Source: an uncultured Collinsella sp.
GTDB taxonomy: Bacteria > Actinomycetota > Coriobacteriia > Coriobacteriales > Coriobacteriaceae
NCBI GenBank assembly: GCA_900552395.1
Contig: URZJ01000099.1
Span: 1 to 6,670 of the forward strand
Reading direction: 5' to 3'
DNA: 6,670 bases
Position numbers and translations under genes: made by a program. This document shows, one piece after another, positions 1-5,484 of this stretch. Under the pieces are notes generated by a model. That model did no database searches. It was not told the DNA's origin and saw only the letters and a program-made list of their open reading frames with translations. Position 1 is the stretch's first letter. Every line of letters starts with the position of its first letter.

Positions 1-990
1 ATCGTTGATTGTCGAGCACAGATGCATGATATCCTGTTCCGCCACTGCCTTTTGGAGCACCACGAACTCATCGCCACCATAACGTGCGATAAAGCCGCCA
101 GACGCCGAGCAGACTTCTTTGAGCGCAGCGGATATGGCCTGAAGAGCGTGGTCGCCCTCCACATGCCCATAGCGATCGTTAATCTGCTTAAAGCCGTCGG
201 CGTCCATCATAAGCAGATATACATCTTCGGCCTGATCCACATTTGAGAAGAGCGACAGCATATAGGTCTCAAAACGGTTGCGATTGTTAAGTCCAGTCAA
301 CGGGTCGGTCGAGATGAGCTGCTCCTGGTAGATGATGTAGAGCAGCAACATGCTAATCATTATGCCGACACAAAGGCCGGGCACCGAGTATACGACCTGA
401 AAGGTACCGCCCACCAGGGCCGGAATGGCGAAAAATGCCAAGGTTCGATAGATGGCCTTCGTCTGCAGGCTCTCGACCCTGCGAGATTGCACAAATGCAT
501 GCAGGGACGTATGTATAACGTAACAGTAGCTGACGATGGGCTGGATCATATAGGCAAAGCCGCGACGATACACGCCCTGCGAATCGATATAGAACAGGGC
601 GTGCGTCCAGTAACTGGTAAACGCCAGCACGACCACCAGAGCCGTAGGCAACGCTACAAGCACCACCCTATAGCGCGAGGTCAAAAGGCGAGAACCCTGC
701 ACCGTCTCGGAATAGATAAACCAAATGAGACACGCGATAGCAAAGAGCGAAAACGAAACCGCGTTGGAAATCCAGTTGGCAGCAATGCCCAACGTGCCGT
801 CCACACCGTCCGAAAGCGTCCAGATCATATCGAATAATATGTACGCGGCAGAGGTGTAGCCAAGCATGCTAAACAATAGCTGCTGGGTGCTCGAGAACAA
901 GGAGCGACGACTTCGCACGGCAAGCCCGATAAGAACAATCATGCATAGCACGAATATCTCAATCTTGAGTGCCTTAACCACTAGCGCCAT
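1..990 (-). CDS. Membrane diguanylate cyclase (7-TM + GGDEF), C-terminus cut by window edge
   Basis: The product probably makes cyclic di-GMP from two GTP, with a membrane sensor part controlling a cytoplasmic GGDEF domain. Translating the minus strand gives 330 residues with no stop before the left edge. About seven hydrophobic segments lie near residues 8-25, 38-58, 70-93, 108-128, 148-166, 182-202 and 205-223. The GGDEF domain starts at DPLTGLNNR (229-237), continues with MDADGFKQIND (metal-binding Asp263) and reaches RYGGDEF, with the exact GGDEF signature at 305-309, so it should be catalytically active. The usual RxxD product-inhibition site just before GGDEF is ASGG here, so that control seems absent. 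The sensor part matches no named domain I can recognise. Start: ATG at 990 sits directly against GAAGGG; GTG at 981 would have better spacing (9 nt) from the same motif, so the start is uncertain by three codons. About 50 residues of the GGDEF domain, and anything after it, lie outside the window. Confidence 0.9.
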   Translation of the reverse strand, partial: MALVVKALKIEIFVLCMIVLIGLAVRSRRSLFSSTQQLLFSMLGYTSAAYILFDMIWTLSDGVDGTLGIAANWISNAVSFSLFAIACLIWFIYSETVQGSRLLTSRYRVVLVALPTALVVVLAFTSYWTHALFYIDSQGVYRRGFAYMIQPIVSYCYVIHTSLHAFVQSRRVESLQTKAIYRTLAFFAIPALVGGTFQVVYSVPGLCVGIMISMLLLYIIYQEQLISTDPLTGLNNRNRFETYMLSLFSNVDQAEDVYLLMMDADGFKQINDRYGHVEGDHALQAISAALKEVCSASGGFIARYGGDEFVVLQKAVAEQDIMHLCSTIND

Positions 991-1017
991 CCCTTCAATA
1001 CCCAAGTGGTCAGAATC

Positions 1018-1036
1018 GCCCAATTCGAATCAGGGC
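1018..1036. promoter_or_regulatory. Near-palindrome upstream of the GGDEF gene, possible operator
   Basis: The stretch GCCCAATTCGAATCAGGGC has a perfect 8-bp core palindrome (ATTCGAAT) flanked by GCCC and GGGC arms, with one base of asymmetry. It lies 28 bases upstream of the ATG of the GGDEF gene, after the terminator-like hairpins. The position suits a transcription-factor site, but I see no convincing -35/-10 pair beside it and no regulator gene in the window, so this is only a candidate. Confidence 0.2.
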
Positions 1037-1044
1037 AATAAACA

Positions 1045-1071
1045 CCCCTTTACTCCGCAGGGGTAAAGGGG
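1045..1071 (-). terminator. Hairpin downstream of kdgT, likely second (distal) terminator
   Basis: CCCCTTTAC (1045-1053) pairs perfectly with GTAAAGGGG (1063-1071). The stem can be extended inward by three more pairs, one of them a G-U, leaving a 3-nt loop. Read on the minus strand the stem is followed by TGTTTATT, a moderately U-rich tail, which fits a rho-independent terminator for transcription leaving kdgT. Read on the plus strand no U tract follows. Confidence 0.55.
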
Positions 1072-1082
1072 ATAATAGCAGA

Positions 1083-1122
1083 GCGCCCGAACATCACTGC
1101 AAAACAGTTTCTGTTCGGGCGC
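1083..1122 (-). terminator. Long hairpin downstream of kdgT, likely first (proximal) terminator
   Basis: GCGCCCGAACA (1083-1093) and TGTTCGGGCGC (1112-1122) form a perfect 11-bp stem. Inside it, ACTG (1096-1099) pairs with CAGT (1105-1108) to give a second short stem capped by CAAAA. It starts about 50 bases past the kdgT stop codon. On the minus strand it is followed by TCTGCTATTAT, a poor U tract, so termination may be inefficient and finished by the next hairpin. It could also act as an mRNA 3'-end stabiliser. Confidence 0.5.
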
Positions 1123-1171
1123 CCATACGGCGCGAATTGCACACGCCGGCATCATTGATGGGTATCGATTG

Positions 1172-2194
1172 CTACTCGCCATCGATGTCAGTCGCGACGG
1201 CCTCCTCGATGGCCTCGACACCGACAGGCGACAGATCCTCCTTGCCTTGGCAGAGCTTCTTGTCGACCCAGCCAGTCAGAATCGGAGCCATGATCGCCGT
1301 GATGATAACGGCGGTGGCGATCTGAGCGTACGCGGTGGGCGCAAGCTCGGCGTAGCGCGGTGCGACCTCGGCGAGGGCAACCGGTGTGGTCATAGCCGTG
1401 CCGGCAATGGTGGAGCAAGCCACAGCGGCCTTGCCATTGCCGCCGCACAGACGCTCGAACGCAAAGGTGATGGGACCGACGACAAACAGCGTGACAAGGC
1501 CCAGCAAGATGCCGGAAATACCGCCGGTGATAAAGCTCGACAGGCTCATGGACGCACCGAGCTGAAATCCGATGACGGCAATCGCGGGATTGGCACCGGG
1601 AACCAGCAGGTTCTTGATAAACGGGAACAGGTTGCCCAGAACCATACCAATAACGAGTGGCAAGATGGAGCCGATAATGGTGCCAAGGGGAATGTTGGCG
1701 AGGCCGGAAACACCGAGGATGATCATCGTGACGGCGGGGCCGGCCGTAAAGAACAGGATACCGACGGCGCCCTGCTCGGACTCATCGCCGAACTCGCCCA
1801 TGATGCCCGTATAGAGCGCCATGTTGCAAAACGTGATGCCGCCGATGATAGACACGGAGCTCAGACCCAGGAAGTTGTCGTTAAAGAAATATGCCACGCC
1901 CAGGCCGAGAGCCGCTGCGACGACCAGCTTGGGAATCAGCACGACGATGCCGGTCTTGATAGCGCCCGGCGTGGACTTAAAGCTGATGCCGGCGCCCACA
2001 AACAGCAGGATCGCGGCGACGATGGTATTGGAGCCACCGCGGCAGGCAGCCGTAAAGAATCCGCCGATCTCAAAAACCTGCGGGCAGAAGGTGTTGAGCA
2101 AAAGACCGACGATCATCGGATAAATCATGATGTCGCCCGGGATGCGCGGGACCTTGAATTTCTTTTGCTCGTTGGCGGTTGCTTCCTGTGCCAT
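1172..2194 (-). CDS. kdgT: 2-keto-3-deoxygluconate permease (KdgT family)
   Basis: This inner-membrane secondary transporter should take up 2-keto-3-deoxygluconate (KDG), an intermediate of pectin and hexuronate breakdown, probably by cation symport. The 340-residue product is slightly longer than E. coli KdgT (about 327) and is hydrophobic throughout, with some ten membrane segments. Family blocks match the E. coli protein as I recall it: KVPRIPGDIMIYP near residues 14-26 (KIPGGMMLVP), LYTGIMGEFG at 128-136, GPAVTMIILGVSGLA at 152-166, and STIAGTAMTTPVALAEVAP at 261-279. A hydrophilic N-terminus of about 15 residues and an acidic C-terminal tail (from about 311) flank the core. ATG at 2194 is preceded by GGGGG four bases upstream, a weak ribosome site. 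No KDG kinase or aldolase gene is adjacent, so the exact substrate is inferred from family alone. The gene appears to be a single-gene transcript, with hairpins behind it and a leader of about 140 bases in front. Confidence 0.9.
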   Translation of the reverse strand: MAQEATANEQKKFKVPRIPGDIMIYPMIVGLLLNTFCPQVFEIGGFFTAACRGGSNTIVAAILLFVGAGISFKSTPGAIKTGIVVLIPKLVVAAALGLGVAYFFNDNFLGLSSVSIIGGITFCNMALYTGIMGEFGDESEQGAVGILFFTAGPAVTMIILGVSGLANIPLGTIIGSILPLVIGMVLGNLFPFIKNLLVPGANPAIAVIGFQLGASMSLSSFITGGISGILLGLVTLFVVGPITFAFERLCGGNGKAAVACSTIAGTAMTTPVALAEVAPRYAELAPTAYAQIATAVIITAIMAPILTGWVDKKLCQGKEDLSPVGVEAIEEAVATDIDGE

Positions 2195-2238
2195 GAAACC
2201 CCCATTTCCGCTGACGGGGTATAAAAGCCCACGTCACG

Positions 2239-2254
2239 CTTTGCTACAGTAAAG
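2239..2254. promoter_or_regulatory. Imperfect palindrome in the kdgT leader, possible operator
   Basis: CTTTGCTACAGTAAAG reads nearly the same on both strands: CTTT pairs with AAAG and CT with AG, with one mismatched pair between them and a 2-base centre. It lies 45-60 bases upstream of the kdgT ATG, where a repressor site would be expected. A possible -10 (TATACC on the minus strand, about 2217-2222) lies between it and the gene, but no good -35 is visible. Sugar-acid permeases are commonly controlled by GntR or IclR-type repressors; nothing here identifies which. Confidence 0.25.
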
Positions 2255-2313
2255 TTTGACCATGGTACCAGAAGAAATAGACCAGCTCGGTGAGAAATTC
2301 GATTCGTTGGACA

Positions 2314-2332
2314 GGGGCGCTAAACGTGCCCC
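2314..2332 (-). terminator. Short GC hairpin after azlD, weak terminator candidate
   Basis: GGGGCGC and GTGCCCC flank a TAAAC loop, giving a 7-bp stem with one G-U pair, only four bases past the azlD stop codon. There is no U tract on the minus strand (TGTCC follows), so if transcription stops here it is probably not by the standard intrinsic mechanism. It is the only hairpin I see between azlD and kdgT. Confidence 0.3.
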
Positions 2333-2336
2333 GCTC

Positions 2337-2660
2337 TTATATGAGGCTCAAAACGATATAGAACACGATGCCCGAAACACAGCACCACAGCATCGATTTT
2401 GTCTTGACCGCCACGGCCACGACGCCGGCAGCCGCAATCCAGGGAACCAAGGCAGGCCAGGGTCCCGCGTCGAACGCGCCGGGACTCACCAAGTCGTTGG
2501 CGACCAGCGCGGCAAAGGCAGCGGGCGGGATATAGCCCAGGGCCTCGGTAATGCGGGGCGACAGGGTCCGCCCGCGCAAGGCGAACGCCGGCGCGATGCG
2601 AAAGAACGCGATAGCAGCCCACGACAACAGCCACAGAACCAAGAACTCGTTAACGGGCAT
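2337..2660 (-). CDS. azlD: AzlD-family branched-chain amino acid transport subunit
   Basis: This is the small membrane partner of AzlC; the AzlC/AzlD (LIV-E family) pair exports branched-chain amino acids and analogues such as 4-azaleucine. The product is 107 residues with about four hydrophobic segments (roughly 5-22, 42-58, 66-82 and 87-106), the usual size and pattern for AzlD. IPPAAFAALV near residues 44-53 resembles the conserved proline-containing block of the family. ATG at 2660 is preferred because AGAGG lies 8 bases upstream; a GTG at 2669 would add three residues but abuts that motif. The start lies 11 bases inside the end of azlC, which implies translational coupling and equal production of the two subunits. 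Family assignment rests on size, topology and the AzlC neighbour more than on a sharp motif. Confidence 0.85.
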   Translation of the reverse strand: MPVNEFLVLWLLSWAAIAFFRIAPAFALRGRTLSPRITEALGYIPPAAFAALVANDLVSPGAFDAGPWPALVPWIAAAGVVAVAVKTKSMLWCCVSGIVFYIVLSLI

Positions 2661-3342
2661 CGCGGGCACCTCTTCCGTCTAATACAGCATCGCACGCCAG
2701 CGCAATGGCAATGCCGACCACGACGCTTGCCAGCACGGCAATATTCGTGAGGCCCAAGAACTTGCATACGGCGACGGACACCGCGCCCGAAACCGCCGCG
2801 ACAACGTTGCCGCGCGACAGCCGCTGCGAAAAGAGTAGACAGATAAAGAGCGACGTGCAGACGAAACTCGCAATAGCGGTGGGAACATCGACAACGGCAC
2901 CGACGATGGCACCCATCGTGCACGAAGCGCCCCATGTCGCGATGAGGATCACGTTGAGCACGAAGGATTCGCGCGGGCCCCAATCCTCCCCCTCAACCAG
3001 CTTGGCAAGCGAGATGCCGTATGCCTCCTCGGTGAGCGTCGCGGCAACAGCCAGCGTCTGACGCTTCGAGGCGCCCGCCAGATGGGGTGCGATCGATGCC
3101 GAGTAAAGAGCGAAGCGCGAGGAGATGGCGGCGACGCTCGCGATAATCGAAGGTGCCGGTACGCCCGCCAGCCAAAGATTGCAGATCATAAACTGGCCGC
3201 TGCCCGTCACAAACGTGCCGCTCAGAGCAAAAACCATCCAGGGTTCCATTCCCGTCTGCGCCATAATCATTCCGCACGGCGCGCCTATCGCAACATAGGT
3301 AAGCATCACCGGCCAGACGGTTTTAACGATTTTGAGCACCAT
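2650..3342 (-). CDS. azlC: AzlC-family branched-chain amino acid exporter subunit
   Basis: This is the large membrane subunit of an AzlCD exporter, thought to move branched-chain amino acids outward across the inner membrane. The product is 230 residues with about six or seven hydrophobic stretches. Family blocks are visible: LSGTFVTGSGQFM near 40-52 (the family's S-G-x-x-x-x-x-x-x-QF pattern), ISSRFALYSASIAPHL at 73-88, and TEEAYG at 104-109 (TDE-F in many homologues). An ATG at 3378 opens the same frame 12 codons earlier, but it has no ribosome site. The ATG at 3342 has GAGGA five bases upstream and leads straight into the first hydrophobic region, so I place the start there. It overlaps azlD by 11 bases. 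Upstream it diverges from the HD-domain gene, sharing an intergenic region that holds a perfect inverted repeat. The transported substrate is inferred from family. Confidence 0.88.
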   Translation of the reverse strand: MVLKIVKTVWPVMLTYVAIGAPCGMIMAQTGMEPWMVFALSGTFVTGSGQFMICNLWLAGVPAPSIIASVAAISSRFALYSASIAPHLAGASKRQTLAVAATLTEEAYGISLAKLVEGEDWGPRESFVLNVILIATWGASCTMGAIVGAVVDVPTAIASFVCTSLFICLLFSQRLSRGNVVAAVSGAVSVAVCKFLGLTNIAVLASVVVGIAIALACDAVLDGRGARDAR

Positions 3343-3347
3343 AGCGT

Positions 3348-3352
3348 TCCTC
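3348..3352 (-). promoter_or_regulatory. Ribosome binding site that fixes the azlC start
   Basis: GAGGA on the minus strand lies five bases before the ATG at 3342. The upstream alternative ATG at 3378 is preceded by TGTCGTTGA, with no purine-rich site. This decides the shorter start for azlC and leaves about 60 bases between that start and the inverted repeat, room for its promoter and leader. Confidence 0.65.
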
Positions 3353-3402
3353 GTCCCGACAAGCTTTCCGAGTCGCATTCAACGACATGGCAGAAATATC
3401 AA

Positions 3403-3438
3403 CCGGTGGCAATAAAGTTCACCTACAATTGCCACCGG
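3403..3438. promoter_or_regulatory. Perfect 11-bp inverted repeat between divergent genes, likely operator
   Basis: CCGGTGGCAAT (3403-3413) and ATTGCCACCGG (3428-3438) are exact reverse complements separated by 14 bases. The pair lies between azlC (minus) and the HD-domain gene (plus). A likely -10 for the plus-strand gene (TACAAT, 3424-3429) overlaps the right arm, and the left arm covers where its -35 should be. This fits a dimeric regulator occluding the promoter, perhaps controlling both genes. It could instead form an RNA hairpin if transcription starts further upstream, but no U tract directly follows on either strand, so a terminator is unlikely. Confidence 0.5.
3424..3429 (+). promoter_or_regulatory. 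Candidate -10 box for the HD-domain gene
   Basis: TACAAT differs from the TATAAT consensus at one base and lies 41 bases before the ATG at 3470. Transcription from it would start near 3436 and give a leader of about 34 bases that includes the AGGAAG ribosome site. The region at the expected -35 position (about 3401-3406) does not resemble TTGACA, so the promoter may be weak or need an activator. Confidence 0.35.
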
Positions 3439-3469
3439 ATCGAAAGACACAACTTTTTAGGAAGTCATT

Positions 3470-4282
3470 ATGACAGCTATCGATCGAGACCGGGCGCGCG
3501 CGGCCTTCAAAAGCTACACCGATGCCTACGACGCCACTAACCCACGCATCGCGCTCAAAATCGAGCATACGTACCACGTGGCCGAGGCATGCGATGCCGT
3601 AGCGCGCGAGCAGGGCTGGTCGTCAGAAGATATTGACCTGGCATGGCTTTGCGGCCTGCTACACGATATGGGCCGCTTTGAGCAGTTGCGGCGCTGGGAC
3701 ACCTTTAAGGACGCCGAGAGCATGAGCCATGCAGCGCTGGGCATCGAGGTCCTCTTTGGCGAGAATCCCGCCGATGCACCCGCCGTAACGAGCATCCGCG
3801 ACTTTATCGATGACCCAGCAGAGGACGAACTGATCCGCGCGAGCATCGCCCACCACAGCAATTTTCGCCTGCCCACGGAACTCGACACCCGTACACGGAG
3901 CTTCTGCGAGATCGTGCGCGATGGTGACAAGATCGACATTATGCGCACCATCGCCGACAGCACCGTCGAGACCATCCTCAAGGTGGATGAGGACGCATTT
4001 CTCGCCAGCCACTTCTCGGCACCGGCGCTTACCGCCTTTGACGAGCACCGCTGCGTCGCACGCGATGAGCGCGATGAGCCCGCAGACTACCTGGTGGGAC
4101 TCATCTGCTTTATGTTTGAGCTCGTCTATCCAGCGAGCCGCGCGCTGGCGCGCGAACAGGGCGATATCCACCGCCTGCTCGACGCGCCCTTTGGCATTAC
4201 GCGGCCCTTTACCGCCCCCGCCACGCAGGCAACCTGGAGCCGCCTAAAGGACGAGATGCGCGACTGGCTGACGCGCGCTTAG
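3470..4282 (+). CDS. HD-domain metal-dependent phosphohydrolase
   Basis: HD-domain enzymes use bound metal ions to hydrolyse phosphate esters, often of nucleotides; the substrate here is unknown. The 270-residue cytoplasmic product carries the metal-binding set in order: H33 in KIEHTYHVAE, the H65-D66 pair in GLLHDMGR that names the family, H87 in SHAALG, H128-H129 in IAHHSNF, and D153 in RDGDKIDI. The extra central and C-terminal histidines and the DGDKID motif fit the general HDc phosphohydrolase group rather than a RelA/SpoT or HD-GYP protein; the HD-GYP motif is absent. The C-terminal third (about 170-270) is helical-looking and matches nothing I can name. ATG at 3470 has AGGAAG five bases upstream. 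It is the only plus-strand gene here. It diverges from azlC across a region with an inverted repeat, and its stop codon overlaps the end of etfA. Confidence 0.88.
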   Translation: MTAIDRDRARAAFKSYTDAYDATNPRIALKIEHTYHVAEACDAVAREQGWSSEDIDLAWLCGLLHDMGRFEQLRRWDTFKDAESMSHAALGIEVLFGENPADAPAVTSIRDFIDDPAEDELIRASIAHHSNFRLPTELDTRTRSFCEIVRDGDKIDIMRTIADSTVETILKVDEDAFLASHFSAPALTAFDEHRCVARDERDEPADYLVGLICFMFELVYPASRALAREQGDIHRLLDAPFGITRPFTAPATQATWSRLKDEMRDWLTRA

Positions 4283-5484
4283 CGCTCAAGCTGAGCCAGC
4301 AGCTCCTCAACGATCTCAACGGCATCGCCGACGACCTTGTACTGGGCGGCACCAAAGATGGGGGCATCCGGGTCCTCATTGATGGCGACAATGCACTCCG
4401 CCCCACCGATGCCGGCGAGATGCTGGATAGCGCCCGAGACACCGATGCTCACGAGGAGCTTGGGCGAGACCGATACACCCGTCTGGCCAATTTGGTGGCG
4501 ATACTCCAACCAGCCTGCCTCCACAATGGGACGCGTGCAACCAAGCTCGGCACCCAGGGCATCGGCGAGCTTTCGCATCAGGGGCAGATTCTTCTTGGGG
4601 CCGATGCCGCGGCCCACCACGACCAGACGCTCGGCATCGGCAATTGAGGCCTGCTGTCCCCACTCCTCGGCGGGAATCGAGATCTCGACGCGGGCCTTAA
4701 CGTCATCCGCAAGCACTACCTGGGTAATCGTGCCGGAGCGGCTATAGTCAAACTCGGGCGCCTTAAAGATGCCGGGGCGCACCGTTGCCATCTGAGGACG
4801 GTGGTTGGGACAGATAATGGTGGCCACCAGGTTGCCGCCAAACGCCGGGCGCGTCTGCTGCAGCAGGCCCGTCTCCGTATCCATAGAAAGCACCGTGCAA
4901 TCGGCCGTAAGGCCCGTCTGCAAGCGCACGGCCACACCGGGCGCCAGCTCGCGACCAAAGGCGGTCGCGCCGTACAGAATGGCCTCGGGCTTGCGCTCGG
5001 CTACCAAATCGCAGATCAAGCGGGCGTAGACCTCCGCGTCGTTCTGACGCAGGCGCTCGTCACGACAGACCAGAACTTCGTCCGCACCGGCGCAAATCAG
5101 ATGCTCTAGGTCCCCGAGTGAGCCCTCGGGGCTCATGCCGACCAGTGCCACCAGACGGCAGCCGCGGGCATCGGCAAGCTCGCGCCCCTTGCCCATGAGC
5201 TCGAAGGCCACGGATGCCACGGCATCGTGCTTGTCAGTTTGCACGAAGATCCAGATGTCTCGATATGCGTCAAGGTCTGCCGCGCCGGCGGCCTCGTCGC
5301 GCTCAATCGAGATGGCGTTGACGGGGCAGGCGTCGACGCACCCACCGCACAGGATACAGCCGTCGGTTACGCGGGCACAGCGATTGGGGCGCTCACCCTC
5401 CACCACAATGCCGCCCGAGGCGCAGGCGCGAACGCAGCGACCGCAGCCGATACAGGCTTCGCTATCGATAATCAGCCCGCTCAT
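4279..5484 (-). CDS. etfA: Electron transfer flavoprotein alpha subunit with N-terminal 2[4Fe-4S] ferredoxin domain
   Basis: EtfA binds FAD and, with EtfB, shuttles electrons between a flavin dehydrogenase and soluble carriers in the cytoplasm. This 401-residue form is about 70 residues longer than ordinary EtfA because of a ferredoxin-like front end: C11-C14-C17-C21 and C43-C46-C49-C53-P make two CxxCxxCxxxC cluster motifs, with one further cysteine at 36. The Etf alpha/beta domain spans about 75-280 (GATAFGRELAP 172-182, GLTADCTVL 191-199, TRPAFGGN 211-218). The C-terminal FAD domain has GRGIG 291-295, R318, QIGQTG 331-336, SGAIQH 350-355 and AINEDPDAPIF 367-377. Similar ferredoxin-fused EtfA subunits occur in the bifurcating LctBC and CarDE complexes of Acetobacterium. 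ATG at 5484 follows the etfB stop with no gap; GAGGGG lies nine bases upstream inside etfB, indicating coupled translation. Its stop codon overlaps that of the HD gene on the other strand. Confidence 0.95.
   Translation of the reverse strand: MSGLIIDSEACIGCGRCVRACASGGIVVEGERPNRCARVTDGCILCGGCVDACPVNAISIERDEAAGAADLDAYRDIWIFVQTDKHDAVASVAFELMGKGRELADARGCRLVALVGMSPEGSLGDLEHLICAGADEVLVCRDERLRQNDAEVYARLICDLVAERKPEAILYGATAFGRELAPGVAVRLQTGLTADCTVLSMDTETGLLQQTRPAFGGNLVATIICPNHRPQMATVRPGIFKAPEFDYSRSGTITQVVLADDVKARVEISIPAEEWGQQASIADAERLVVVGRGIGPKKNLPLMRKLADALGAELGCTRPIVEAGWLEYRHQIGQTGVSVSPKLLVSIGVSGAIQHLAGIGGAECIVAINEDPDAPIFGAAQYKVVGDAVEIVEELLAQLER

Noticed and set aside
487..837. A 116-codon plus-strand frame inside the GGDEF gene
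   Set aside because: The opposite strand has a continuous membrane-plus-GGDEF frame with an exact active-site motif; this frame is a basic, low-complexity shadow.
1169..2224. A 351-codon open frame on the plus strand, longer than kdgT on the opposite strand
   Set aside because: It mirrors kdgT codon for codon on the other strand. Its product is a low-complexity run of D, R, G, Q and N, as expected from the antisense of a hydrophobic membrane protein, and it has no family motif.
2261..2270. Overlapping CCATGG and GGTACC hexamers in the kdgT leader, considered as a regulatory palindrome
   Set aside because: Six- to eight-base palindromes are common by chance, and this one has no extended symmetry or promoter beside it.
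2256..2750. A 164-codon plus-strand frame across azlD and the end of azlC
   Set aside because: The product is Arg/Gln/Gly-rich without motifs and lies opposite the two overlapping membrane-protein genes, whose sizes, ribosome sites and topology fit AzlC and AzlD.
3659..4171. A 170-codon minus-strand frame inside the HD gene
   Set aside because: The plus-strand frame holds every HD metal-binding residue in order and a good ribosome site; the opposite frame has no recognisable domain.
4284..4296. GCTCA-AGC-TGAGC small hairpin at the etfA 3' end, considered as a terminator
   Set aside because: The stem is only 5 bp, lies within coding sequence and has no U tract on either strand.
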